A DNA stretch of 64,000 bases from DATKZS01 sp035527835 [NCBI: bacterium] (GTDB lineage: Bacteria > RBG-13-61-14), in contig DATKZS010000071.1 in the NCBI GenBank assembly GCA_035527835.1, positions 1 to 64,000 on the forward strand, in the 5' to 3' direction. A program made the position numbers and the translations under genes. Within the stretch, counting starts at the first letter, position 1. Each line of letters begins with the position of its first letter. Shown piece by piece: positions 25,469 to 33,816 of this stretch. A model generated the notes under the pieces. That model did not search any database and was not told the origin of the DNA. It saw nothing but the letters and a program-made list of their open reading frames with translations.

Positions 25469-26020
25469 ATGCTCAGACTGTCCGATAACCCGCCTGGCCG
25501 CTGGCCTCTGGACCGTCCCCTCCTGGATGACCTGGGCCATTGGTGCGTGGCGCGGGTGAAACCGCGGCAGGAAAAGGCCCTGGCCCATGACCTGGTTCGG
25601 CTGGGGATGGCGTATTATCTGCCGATGATGACCAAGCGCACGGTGCGGCGGGACAACGGCAAGCCGCGCAAATCAGTGGTGGTGCTGTTCCCGGGCTACA
25701 TCTCGGTGGCGGGCAACGGGGAGCTGCGGTCAGAGCTGATGAAGACCGGCCGGACCGCGGGGGTGATCGCGGTGGCGGACCAGGAGCGGTTCGTGAGCGA
25801 GCTCGGCGGCGTGCAGAGGGCGCTGGATAGCAATTTAGCCGCGGACACGCATCCGCTGATGGCCGGGCAGAGAGTAAGGATCGTGGCGGGTCCGCTGCTG
25901 GGACAGGAGGGCGTGGTCGAAAATTGCGGCCGGCCGGGCCGGCGGGTCTATATCAACGTGGAGATGTTCAACCGCTCGGTGGCGGTGACGGTTTCCCCCG
26001 AAGAGGTTGTGGCTATTTGA
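25469..26020 (+). CDS. NusG/RfaH-family transcription factor paralogue
   Basis: A 183-residue protein with the NusG N-terminal domain: 'HWCVARVKPRQEKALAHDLVRLGMAYYLPMM' (about 26-56) and 'VVLFPGYISVAG' (about 72-83). It also has a C-terminal KOW domain, 'GQRVRIVAGPLLGQEGVV' (about 132-149). NusG paralogues such as RfaH and LoaP bind paused RNA polymerase and prevent termination in long polysaccharide operons. The housekeeping nusG normally sits by secE and ribosomal protein genes, which are absent here, so this is a specialised copy. It stands behind its own promoter at the head of the sugar gene block. A perfect palindrome starts one base after its stop. Antitermination of the leader hairpin at 20047 is a good guess. 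Confidence 0.85.
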   Translation: MLRLSDNPPGRWPLDRPLLDDLGHWCVARVKPRQEKALAHDLVRLGMAYYLPMMTKRTVRRDNGKPRKSVVVLFPGYISVAGNGELRSELMKTGRTAGVIAVADQERFVSELGGVQRALDSNLAADTHPLMAGQRVRIVAGPLLGQEGVVENCGRPGRRVYINVEMFNRSVAVTVSPEEVVAI

Positions 26021-26021
26021 T

Positions 26022-26049
26022 CTCATCCGCGGCCCGGGCCGCGGATGAG
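26022..26049. repeat. Perfect 28-base palindrome after the NusG-like stop
   Basis: The sequence reads CTCATCCGCGGCCC followed by its exact reverse complement, starting one base after the TGA at 26018-26020. As RNA it would form a hairpin of about twelve base pairs with a CCGG loop. No T-run follows, so it is not a standard intrinsic terminator. The rest of the gap to 26272 holds one doubtful small frame (see rejected items). Confidence 0.8.
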
Positions 26050-26272
26050 CCATATTTATCAGTGTGTTAAAAAGGTTGGCCGCGCCGCCCGGTGCCGCCG
26101 ACGGATTATTGGTATGCGAATTGTCAAACATGCTAAGCTTCCCGCTGACACCGGAGTTAATTGCGGACCTCTTCGCGCGAGCGCCCCGCCGGGAGCTATT
26201 CTCGGAGAGGCCGAAAAAACGGATCGCGCCTGAAAGGGCTCTCGCGCGACGCGTCCTGGGTTTCATGTATTC

Positions 26273-27403
26273 ATGAAGAAGGTATCAGTCATTTTCGGCA
26301 CGCGGCCGGAGGCGGTCAAGTTGTGCCCGGTGGTGCTGAAGCTCCGGGAGCATCCGGATTTCGCTCCCCACGTCTGCGTTACCGGCCAGCACCGCGAGCT
26401 CCTGGACCAGGTGCTGGACGTGTTCGGGGTGAGGCCGGACGTGGATTTCGACCTGATGCGTCCGAACCAGGGTCTGGCCGACCTCACCGCGCGCGCGATC
26501 ACGGCGCTGGACGGCTATTTCCGGGACCAGCAGCCGGACGTGGCGCTGGTGCAGGGGGACACCACCACGGTGTTTGCCGCGTCGCTTTCCGCTTTCTACA
26601 ACAAGGTCAGGATCGGCCACGTGGAGGCGGGCCTCCGGACGTGGAACAAGTATTCGCCGTTTCCGGAGGAGGTCAACCGGATGCTGACCTCGCACCTTGC
26701 GGACTATCATTTCGCGCCCACCGAACCGGCCAGGCAAAACCTGCTCCGGGAAGGCATCCCGGCCGAGAGGGTGTTCGTTACCGGGAACACGGTGATAGAC
26801 GCCCTATTGATCGCGGTGGAAAAGGTGAGAGCGGAGAAGACCGTGGTCCCGGGCTTGCCGCCTTCCTGGTGGAACGAGGATTCGGGCCGGCCCCTGGTTC
26901 TGATCACGGGTCATCGGCGGGAGAATTTCGGCTCGGGCTTCGAGGCGATCTGCCGGGCGGTGGCGGCGCTGGCCAGGCGTTTTCCGGACGCGGTGTTCGT
27001 TTACCCGGTGCATCTGAATCCGCACGTCCGGGAGCCGGTGTTCCGTCTCTTGTCGGGCCATGCGAACATCCATCTCCTGGATCCGCTTCCCTATCATCAG
27101 TTCGTCGCGCTGATGGACCGATCCACCGTCATCCTGACGGATTCCGGTGGAGTCCAGGAAGAGGCCCCGAGCCTGGGCAAGCCGGTGCTGGTGATGCGCG
27201 ACACCACCGAGCGCCCGGAGGCGGTGGCGGCGGGCACGGCGCGTCTGGTGGGGACGGACGCGGACAAGATCGTCGAGGGGGTTTCCTCCCTTTTGTCGGA
27301 CACGCGGGCATACCGGGACATGGCATCCAAGATCAACCCCTACGGCGACGGCCATGCCAGTGAGCGGATCCTCCAGACGTTACGGGAACAATTCTTCCCG
27401 TGA
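26273..27403 (+). CDS. wecB: UDP-N-acetylglucosamine 2-epimerase (non-hydrolysing)
   Basis: A 376-residue protein starting ATG 26273. It has clear WecB features: 'VIFGTRPEAVKLCPVV' at the start, 'CVTGQHRELLDQVLDVF', 'VQGDTTTVFAASLSAFY', 'HVEAGLRTWNKYSPFPEEVNR', 'VTGNTVIDALL', 'ITGHRRENFG', 'LTDSGGVQEEAPSLGKPVLVMRDTTERPEAV'. It converts UDP-GlcNAc to UDP-ManNAc in the cytoplasm, which suggests ManNAc or a derivative in the polymer. No ManNAc dehydrogenase (wecC) was seen in the window. Its stop overlaps the start of a flippase remnant (GTGA at 27400), a coupling that once linked it to a functional gene. Confidence 0.92.
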   Translation: MKKVSVIFGTRPEAVKLCPVVLKLREHPDFAPHVCVTGQHRELLDQVLDVFGVRPDVDFDLMRPNQGLADLTARAITALDGYFRDQQPDVALVQGDTTTVFAASLSAFYNKVRIGHVEAGLRTWNKYSPFPEEVNRMLTSHLADYHFAPTEPARQNLLREGIPAERVFVTGNTVIDALLIAVEKVRAEKTVVPGLPPSWWNEDSGRPLVLITGHRRENFGSGFEAICRAVAALARRFPDAVFVYPVHLNPHVREPVFRLLSGHANIHLLDPLPYHQFVALMDRSTVILTDSGGVQEEAPSLGKPVLVMRDTTERPEAVAAGTARLVGTDADKIVEGVSSLLSDTRAYRDMASKINPYGDGHASERILQTLREQFFP

Positions 27404-27594
27404 TCGGTTCTCTTTTGGAGCTCCGGGACAAACATCCGCCCGCGGAATCACTTCGCCGCCGCTTCGCAACCGGGACCTTCTGGTCCGCGGCCCAGGACAT
27501 AGGTACTTTGAGTCACGTCTATCTCTCCATAATGATAAGGCGGCCGGGAAAAGTGGATGCGGGCCTGAGCCAAGACCAGGAATCCCTGCTATAA
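27400..27594 (+). pseudogene. 5' remnant of a Wzx-type flippase gene
   Basis: A 64-codon frame starting GTG 27400, overlapping the wecB stop. Its first 30 residues ('LRDKHPPAESLRRRFATGTFWSA' in part) resemble the N-terminus of the intact flippase at 28418 ('AKYLPAGSLRNRLATGTFWSL' in part). At DNA level 27448-27486 matches 28472-28510 at about four of every five bases. After this the similarity ends and the frame becomes polar and stops. No membrane protein follows. It looks like a flippase gene that lost its body, with a methyltransferase gene now in its place. Confidence 0.6.
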
Positions 27595-27603
27595 GAGGAG
27601 GGC

Positions 27604-28326
27604 ATGGTGAGCGAGGATCAAGTTTTACTTGGAAGCGAACGATGGTGGGATGAATACTTCGCTCCCGGGGGCGGCTGGGAAAAGAACCGGGGTCCCAATC
27701 AGACCCGGCAGTTTGTCAAGGCATTTTTGCGCCTCGTGATACTGGACAGGGACAAAGCCTTGACTCTTCTGGACGTGGGCTGTGCGCTGGGCCACGCGAT
27801 CGAGCTCATCCATGAGCGGTATCCGCGGGCTGTTCTGACAGGCGTTGATTTTTCAAGCATGGCGGTGCGGCGTTGCCGGGAGCGTTTGGGCTCGATTGCC
27901 GGCTTTGAACGGCGAACGATCGAAGAAATCAATGAAGAATATGATGTGATTTACGTCTCGCATCTGATGGAGCATTTCTGGGACTATCGCGGAAAAGCCA
28001 GTCATCTGGCCCGACATTGCCAGCGGCTGATCATCTCCGTTCCCTACAATGAGTTCGGGGCTCCGGTGGCCGAAGCCCACCCCGAGCGCCACCACCAGGC
28101 GAACTTCGTGGAGGATTCCTTCAATTTCCTGATCGGTGAAGGACTGGCGGAGAGGATCCAAACGCATATCTTCGATTGCCCCGGGGCCTGGAGCTTCAGT
28201 TGGAAAAAGAAAATCTGGGAACTGGGATTGAAAAATACTCTCCGCTTCTTTTTGGGCAAGAAAAGAATCCAAGACAAGTTCATGGTCATCTTCGACATTA
28301 CCTGCAAGAGGCTTGATCCGACATGA
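27604..28326 (+). CDS. SAM-dependent methyltransferase (class I)
   Basis: A 240-residue protein starting ATG 27604 behind AGAGGAGGG. Motif I is 'LLDVGCALGHAIELIHERY' (about 57-75), followed by 'VLTGVDFSSMAVRRCRERL' (acidic residue binding SAM ribose) and 'YDVIYVSHLMEHFWD' (motif IV region). The C-terminal 80 residues are unusual, with 'VPYNEFGAPVAEAHPERHHQANF' suggesting a His-rich active-site lid. In this locus it probably methylates a sugar or the chain end. It sits between the flippase remnant and the intact flippase, which suggests it was inserted together with the rearrangement. Confidence 0.75.
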   Translation: MVSEDQVLLGSERWWDEYFAPGGGWEKNRGPNQTRQFVKAFLRLVILDRDKALTLLDVGCALGHAIELIHERYPRAVLTGVDFSSMAVRRCRERLGSIAGFERRTIEEINEEYDVIYVSHLMEHFWDYRGKASHLARHCQRLIISVPYNEFGAPVAEAHPERHHQANFVEDSFNFLIGEGLAERIQTHIFDCPGAWSFSWKKKIWELGLKNTLRFFLGKKRIQDKFMVIFDITCKRLDPT

Positions 28327-28417
28327 CGGCGCTGGTCGCTTCCGCCTCAAATATTATCAATCCGCACTGAGTAGGAAGAGACTTTGACCGCACCCTTTCC
28401 ATCCTCGGCCGACAGCT

Positions 28418-29788
28418 ATGATTACACTTAAGTCAATTCAGGCGGCCCAGGCCAAGTACCTGCCGGCGGGGTCCCTGCGCAACCGCTTGGCCACGGGCAC
28501 CTTCTGGTCCCTGACGGGGAGCACGTTTAACCAGTTTCTGAGCTTAGCCGGCTCGATCATTTTCGCGCGCATCCTCGGCAAGTCGGTATACGGTGAATGG
28601 GGGATCATCTTCCAGACCGTAAGCATGTTCGGCGTCTTTGCCGCGATGGGGCTGGGGCTCACCACCAATAAGCACATCGCCCAGTTGCGCAACTCCGACC
28701 CGGAGCGGGCCGGCCGCATTATCGGCATGACTTGGATGGTGGCGTGCGTGACCGGCGGCCTGGTCGGCGGGTTCTTCCTGATCTTCGCCCCTTATGTGGC
28801 CACCCATATCATCAACGCCCCCCACTTGGCCGTGGAATTGCGGATCGCGGGCGTGGTGCTCTTTATCTATGCTCTTAATTCGTCCCAAACCGGCGGCCTT
28901 TCAGGGTTCGAGGCGTTCAAGACGCTGGCCATCCTCCGCTTCATCATGGGACTGGTCCAATTTCCCGCGTCCATCGCCGGCGTATATTTCTGGGGCTTGC
29001 GGGGCGCGGTCATGGTACAGGCCGCAATATCCATCTTCTCCTGGTTGGTATATCATCTGGTCTTTCGATGGGAGGCGAAAAAGGCGGGGCTCAGGATTTC
29101 ATTCAGGAACCTCCGCTCCGAGTTACCGGTACTATGGAGTTTCTCCCTGCCCTCCTTGCTCACCAATTTCACTTTTATCTTCGCGATGTGGGTGATCAAC
29201 ACATTTCTCGTCAACCAGGCCGGCGGCTACGCTGATCTGGGCCTGTTCAAGGCGGCGAACCAATGGCGGATGGCCCTGCTCTTCATTCCCACCGTCATCG
29301 GCCAGACCATCATCCCGATGTTGTCCAACACCATGGGCGAAGGGGAAAAACGATCAGTGCTGAAAATTTTCTGGGGAAGCATAGGCATCAACGGGCTGGC
29401 CAGCCTTATCCCGGGAATCGGATTGGTCCTCTTGAGTCCGTGGATCATGTCCCAATACGGTGAAGGGTTCCGGGAGGGTTGGCCGGTGATGGTCGTTTGC
29501 ATCGGCACCGCCGTGCTGATTTCGATCCTTTCACCGGTGGGAACCGTGATCGTGGCTTCGGGCAAGATGTGGGTCGGGTTCATCTTGAACCTGGCCTGGG
29601 CCGTGACGCTGATCATAGCGGCCATTCTGTTCCTGCCGTTGGGAGCCATGGGATTGGCCCTGGCCTATTTGGTCGCATATCTTCTTCACGGGGCATGGAC
29701 GTGGCTGTACGCCTATTTCGCCATTTTGAGAAAAAATGCCGGGATCCATGATTTGCCCCGGCTTGTGGTCCCCGACCAAGGGGAATAG
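28418..29788 (+). CDS. Wzx-type polysaccharide flippase
   Basis: A 456-residue membrane protein with about twelve to fourteen helices, of the polysaccharide export/MOP flippase family. The N-terminus 'LRNRLATGTFWSLTGSTFNQFLSLAGSIIFARILGKSVYGEWGI' shows the family pattern of a basic residue pair, then helix one, then 'ARxLGxxxYGxWGI'. Other helices such as 'ALLFIPTVIGQTIIPMLSNTMGEG' are also typical. It would move undecaprenyl-linked repeat units from the cytoplasmic to the periplasmic face for polymerisation by the Wzy-like protein at 37981. The start is ATG 28418. It is the only full flippase in the window. Confidence 0.85.
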   Translation: MITLKSIQAAQAKYLPAGSLRNRLATGTFWSLTGSTFNQFLSLAGSIIFARILGKSVYGEWGIIFQTVSMFGVFAAMGLGLTTNKHIAQLRNSDPERAGRIIGMTWMVACVTGGLVGGFFLIFAPYVATHIINAPHLAVELRIAGVVLFIYALNSSQTGGLSGFEAFKTLAILRFIMGLVQFPASIAGVYFWGLRGAVMVQAAISIFSWLVYHLVFRWEAKKAGLRISFRNLRSELPVLWSFSLPSLLTNFTFIFAMWVINTFLVNQAGGYADLGLFKAANQWRMALLFIPTVIGQTIIPMLSNTMGEGEKRSVLKIFWGSIGINGLASLIPGIGLVLLSPWIMSQYGEGFREGWPVMVVCIGTAVLISILSPVGTVIVASGKMWVGFILNLAWAVTLIIAAILFLPLGAMGLALAYLVAYLLHGAWTWLYAYFAILRKNAGIHDLPRLVVPDQGE

Positions 29789-29839
29789 GAGTCGGTTGAT
29801 GGCGACGACCAGTCCTGTTGGCTCATTGGGGAAACGCTG

Positions 29840-30805
29840 ATGGAAAGCCCGCGCCCCGCGACGGGCGACATGGAGGAAAGCATGGAAATCGCGTTACCGC
29901 CCCTGCTCCACTCCCGGCGGGTGGGAGCCCAGCCCCAATGTGACCATTCCCGGCTCCGGCGGCGCCCATGCCCCGTATGCGGGGAGGATCAACCGTTCTG
30001 CATCCGCCCCGACGGGCTCAGGGTCAGTCAGTGCGGAACGTGCGCCATGATTTACCTCGCCGACGTTCCCGCGAAAGAGGAGATCGCGGCATATTACCGG
30101 AGTTACGTGGGTTCCAAGGGCTATCCCCAGCGCCACCGCCTCTCCACCCGGGAATTGATCTCCCGGTCCAAGCTCGACCTCTACGTCCGCGTCCTGGAGA
30201 CCACCGGCGGCCTCCACCGGCAATCGCTCCTGGAAATCGGCAGCGCCTATGGCCGGTTTCTCCAGGTCTGCGCGCATCAGGGAGCGGAAGCGGCCGCGGT
30301 GGAAACCGATGATGACGCCCGCCGGTTTTTGACGGAGCTGGGGTATGAGGCCAGCGAGAAGATAAACGATGCCGCGCGCTATGACATCGTATGCGCCCTT
30401 CAGCTCCTGGAGCACCTGCCGGACCCGGGGGCCATGTTGGCCCAGGCGGCCCGGGTGCTGAAGCAGGACGGCCGCCTCCTCGTGAGCCTGCCCAACGGCG
30501 GCGAGGCCGATAAGCAGGGCCCAACCTGGGTGGGTTTCCGGCTGGACTTCGAGCATCTTAATTATTTCAGCCTCAAGTCCCTGGGCCGCTTGCTGGGCCG
30601 ACACCAACTCTACATCGAACAATTCTGGGAGCACTCGCAGCCGTCCCTGGCCCGCACCATCGGCGCGCCGCCCCGCCCGATCACGCTCCTGCGGCGGCTC
30701 TACGGCAAGGCCCTGGCCTTAAGACACCAGTTGCAGCCGGGCCTTCAGGTCCCCGATCCCAGGCAGGGTTCCTTTGTCCTCACGGTACTGGCCAGGCGGG
30801 CGTGA
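29840..30805 (+). CDS. Class I methyltransferase with N-terminal zinc ribbon
   Basis: A 321-residue protein. Residues 42-72 hold two CxxC-type pairs, 'RPCPVCGEDQPFCI' and 'VSQCGTCAMIYL', a zinc ribbon often found at the N-terminus of sugar methyltransferases. The catalytic domain has 'LLEIGSAYGRFLQVCAHQGAEAAAVETD' (motif I) and 'ALQLLEHLPDPGAMLAQAARVLKQDGRLLVSLPN' (motifs IV-VI). The C-terminal part is basic. Such proteins methylate sugar hydroxyls or the chain end in O-antigens and exopolysaccharides. The stop overlaps the next gene's start (TGATG), so the two methyltransferases are coupled. Confidence 0.75.
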   Translation: MESPRPATGDMEESMEIALPPLLHSRRVGAQPQCDHSRLRRRPCPVCGEDQPFCIRPDGLRVSQCGTCAMIYLADVPAKEEIAAYYRSYVGSKGYPQRHRLSTRELISRSKLDLYVRVLETTGGLHRQSLLEIGSAYGRFLQVCAHQGAEAAAVETDDDARRFLTELGYEASEKINDAARYDIVCALQLLEHLPDPGAMLAQAARVLKQDGRLLVSLPNGGEADKQGPTWVGFRLDFEHLNYFSLKSLGRLLGRHQLYIEQFWEHSQPSLARTIGAPPRPITLLRRLYGKALALRHQLQPGLQVPDPRQGSFVLTVLARRA

Positions 30806-31554
30806 TGCCGGACCATCCTCATTCTCCCGAGCAGGTGTTTGACGGTCTGTGGGCCAAGGCCAGGTTAGACAAAATGGCGGCCGCCCGCACCTCCTCCTGG
30901 ATGCCCCCGTTCCTCCGCGAGCTGGCGCCGGGGCCGGGCAGGAGTTTCCTCGAAGTCGGCTGCGGCACCGGAAAAATATCGCTTATGCTGACGCAGGCCG
31001 GCGCTCAATGCACCCTTATTGATCTTGCTCCGAATGCGCTGGAGCTGGCGACGAAGGTTTACCGGGGAGAGGGGCGGGAGGCGGCTTTTTGCCTGGGAGA
31101 CATGTTCCATCTCCCCTTCGCGGACGCCAGCTTCGACGTGGTCTGGAACACCGGGGTGCTCGAGCACTTTGATGAGGCGGGGACGGCCGCCGGATTGGCC
31201 GAGATGTGCCGGGTATGCCGTCCGCAAGGGAAGGTGGTGGCGGCAACGCCGTCATCCCGCGCCTTGATATATCGCCTGGGGAAATGGTGGAGGATGAAGA
31301 AAGGCACATGGCCGTATGGGTTTGAGCGTCCGATCCGGACGCTCCGCAAAGCCGCGCCGCCGGGGTGGCGCCGCGTGAGGGAGTATCAAATCGGGACCGC
31401 CTCCCAGGTCCATTTCTGGCCTTTTCGAGGCCAGAGAGCGTTGACCACGATCGTGGGCTCCCTTGCCGGGTCCGAGGAGCGGCGGCCCTGGCTGGGCAGG
31501 ATTTTGGGAGGATACCTCCTGGTCTCGGTGCTGCAGGTCGAGGACGCCCCATGA
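30805..31554 (+). CDS. SAM-dependent methyltransferase (class I)
   Basis: The start is taken as ATG 30805; a GTG three bases earlier (30802) is equally possible. The product is 249 residues. Motif I is 'FLEVGCGTGKISLMLTQAGA' and the SAM ribose-binding acid lies in 'CTLIDLAPNALELA'. 'FDVVWNTGVLEHF' and 'GKVVAATPSSRALIYRLGKWW' complete the Rossmann core. The C-terminal region is rich in Trp and Arg and may pack against the membrane or a sugar-lipid acceptor. It overlaps its neighbours on both sides, consistent with a single operon of modifying enzymes. Confidence 0.75.
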   Translation: MPDHPHSPEQVFDGLWAKARLDKMAAARTSSWMPPFLRELAPGPGRSFLEVGCGTGKISLMLTQAGAQCTLIDLAPNALELATKVYRGEGREAAFCLGDMFHLPFADASFDVVWNTGVLEHFDEAGTAAGLAEMCRVCRPQGKVVAATPSSRALIYRLGKWWRMKKGTWPYGFERPIRTLRKAAPPGWRRVREYQIGTASQVHFWPFRGQRALTTIVGSLAGSEERRPWLGRILGGYLLVSVLQVEDAP

Positions 31555-32552
31555 GACGAGTGCTCCATCTGGGCAGCTACCTTCATGGGGTCAACGACAT
31601 CGTATATCTCATGCGGCAAGACCTTACGCCCTTGTGCGAGCTGACGGCGGTGGACATGCGGTTATATCCGGGCCGGTGGCGGTATTGGCCCTTGCACCGG
31701 CCGTTGGTGGAGCCGGAAGGCAAGGTCAATTGGATTCGGCCGGAGAGAATAGGCCGCATCATCGCCCGGGCCAGGCCGGAGGCGATCATCTGCAACGCGG
31801 GCGGGCTCTCTTTCCGGCCCGAGCATCACCAGCGCCTCGCGGATCAAGGGATTATCCGCGTGGGCATCGCCCTTTCCGACCCCGATGTGTTCCCGGACCA
31901 CGGCCGGCTCTTCGCCCGTTATTTCGACCTTTTTTATACCAACGCCGAAAAATCCCTGGCTGATTATCAAGCCATCGGCGTCCGGGCGCGGCTGCTTCGA
32001 TTTGCGGGCTCGCCGCGGCTGCATCGTCCCCGGCCCGAAGTCCCCCGCACCTGCGACGTGGTGGTGGTGGGAGGCGCCCGGCCGGACCGGAGAGAGTTGG
32101 TTGATAAACTTCGCTCCGCGGGCTTTTCCGTGGGCTTGTTCGGCAGGGGCTGGAATTCTCCGCCCCGGCGGGACGTGATCGTAAGGGGCGAGTCCCATGT
32201 TCAGGCCATCAATTCGGGCAAGATTTACCTCTCCTTCAGCCAGACGATGGCCGGCTACATTAATATCAAGGTTGGCATTTTCGAGGCGGCGGCCTGCGGC
32301 GCGTGTATCCTGACGGAGAAATTTCCGGAAATGGAGTCATGTTTTGAATATGGCCAGGAGATCCTGGGCTATACCAGCCACGATGAGGCCGTTGAACTGG
32401 TAAGGACCTATATCGCCGACCCGGAGCGGCGCCAGGAAATCGCGGATAATTGCTACCGCCGTTTCGGGGCCGAACACACCTGGAATCGCCGCTGGGAACA
32501 GGTGTTGACCGACCTTGAACGGACGATGGCGAGCGCCCCGGAAACCAAATGA
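31551..32552 (+). CDS. CgeB-like glycosyltransferase
   Basis: The start is ATG 31551, overlapping the previous stop (ATGA); the frame is open upstream but the sequence there belongs to the methyltransferase. The 333-residue product has a GT-B fold pattern. Its C-terminal half carries the CgeB/Glyco_trans_1_2 features 'VVVGGARPDRRELVDKL', 'INSGKIYLSFSQTMAGYINIKVGIFEAAACGACILTE' and 'YTSHDEAVELVRTYIADPERRQEIA'. 'FEAAACGACILTE' is the family's nucleotide-binding Glu region. Donor and acceptor are unknown. A second protein of this family lies at 39620. Confidence 0.7.
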   Translation: MRRVLHLGSYLHGVNDIVYLMRQDLTPLCELTAVDMRLYPGRWRYWPLHRPLVEPEGKVNWIRPERIGRIIARARPEAIICNAGGLSFRPEHHQRLADQGIIRVGIALSDPDVFPDHGRLFARYFDLFYTNAEKSLADYQAIGVRARLLRFAGSPRLHRPRPEVPRTCDVVVVGGARPDRRELVDKLRSAGFSVGLFGRGWNSPPRRDVIVRGESHVQAINSGKIYLSFSQTMAGYINIKVGIFEAAACGACILTEKFPEMESCFEYGQEILGYTSHDEAVELVRTYIADPERRQEIADNCYRRFGAEHTWNRRWEQVLTDLERTMASAPETK

Positions 32553-33718
32553 AAATGATGAGAGGAACTATTGAGACGCCGGTCCTGATAATGGGAGATT
32601 ATGGCACGGGAAATGTCGGCGATGATGTGTTGATGACGGTGACCACCAGGATCGCCCTGGATTGCCTGGGGAACTCGGGGGTGGCGGTGAATATCGGCAA
32701 ACCGGAGCAGGTCCCGGAGTGGGCGGCCCCGGCCCGATACATCTCCCTTGTTGATTATCAAGTCATCAAGGCACGAAACTTGATCTATGGGGGAGGCGGT
32801 CAGTTCTTCAGCTTTCTGAACGTGGGCAAAATAAAGAAGCGGACCTTCAGGCAGCGCCTTGCCCGCATATTCAGGGGAGAGGTGGGAAAGGAACAGTTCA
32901 AGAAGTGGCTGCATGACACGACCCTTGGCTCTTCGTATTCCCTGGAAGCGTCCCGTCATGGGGCTTTTTGCGTGGGCGTCGGCCCCTTTGAAGCCGGGCA
33001 TCCCCTCAACGAGGCCGCCTGGCAAAAGCTTTCGCGCTGCGAACTGCTGATCGTGCGGGATGCCATGAGCCATCAACTTTGCGTGCAGGCGGGCCTCTCC
33101 CACGCGCTTGTCCGCACCGATGCTTGTTTCCTGCGGGAACTGTGGCTCGACGACTCTCCCCTGGAAACGAAAGCAGGGAGCGGCCGGGTGGCGGTCATCT
33201 TCCGCTCCTGGCGTCACGATCCGGCGGGAGATGCTTACCTGTCGCCTCTGCGCAACGTCGTGGGCAGGCTCCGCGCCGAGGGACTGAAGGTGACCCTGGT
33301 CTCTCTCGCGCGGATAAAGGATAAGGAACTGATCGAGGCCTGGAGCGACGAGGAGATCATAGTCTACGATCCGTTCAAGCAATCCCCTTCCCGGTTCACC
33401 CGCTCCCTGGCCGGGTCTTTTGATCTGGTGGTCTCCGCCCGCGCGCACGGGATCATGTTGCCGGCCTTGCTCGGGACCCCAGGGATTTGCGTGGGATTGG
33501 AACCGAAACTGGAAAACGTCCATAAGATGCTGCCGCTGGGGACGAGGTACTGGGGGCCGCCATTCTCGGAACCGGAACTCGTGGATCAGGTTCTGGACAT
33601 GTTGGAGCATGGCGAGCAAGCCCGGATCAATTTGCAGCGGGAGGTCCAGGCGAATCAAGCACTGGCCCGCCGGGCCCGGCGCGAGCTGGAATTATTTCTC
33701 CGGGAAGGCGGGCCGTGA
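32549..33718 (+). CDS. Polysaccharide pyruvyl transferase family protein
   Basis: A 389-residue protein of the CsaB-type family. The N-terminus 'VLIMGDYGTGNVGDDVLMTV' matches the family opening G-x-x-G-x-x-N-x-G-D. 'NLIYGGGGQFFSF' is the glycine-rich loop, and 'VVSARAHGIMLPALLGTPGICVG' the conserved R-x-H-G region (R/H positions near 295). Such enzymes add a pyruvate ketal to a sugar, usually from phosphoenolpyruvate, giving the polymer an acidic group. The start is ATG 32549, a four-base overlap with the previous gene. The acceptor sugar is not known. Confidence 0.8.
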   Translation: MKMMRGTIETPVLIMGDYGTGNVGDDVLMTVTTRIALDCLGNSGVAVNIGKPEQVPEWAAPARYISLVDYQVIKARNLIYGGGGQFFSFLNVGKIKKRTFRQRLARIFRGEVGKEQFKKWLHDTTLGSSYSLEASRHGAFCVGVGPFEAGHPLNEAAWQKLSRCELLIVRDAMSHQLCVQAGLSHALVRTDACFLRELWLDDSPLETKAGSGRVAVIFRSWRHDPAGDAYLSPLRNVVGRLRAEGLKVTLVSLARIKDKELIEAWSDEEIIVYDPFKQSPSRFTRSLAGSFDLVVSARAHGIMLPALLGTPGICVGLEPKLENVHKMLPLGTRYWGPPFSEPELVDQVLDMLEHGEQARINLQREVQANQALARRARRELELFLREGGP

Positions 33719-33816
33719 CCAGGCGGGGCCGCGGCCCTCGCCCGTGGCCCCGATGATCAAGGCCCAAGCGTTGGGGACGACAAGCCCTTCCCCTCAGGAC
33801 TATCAAGGTTATTTGT

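Noticed and set aside
26064-26276. A 70-codon frame ending with an ATGA overlap at the wecB start
   Set aside because: The GTG start has no clear ribosome site, composition is mixed and no motif is seen. The overlap could be chance. It is not listed as a gene, but a conserved homologue would change this.
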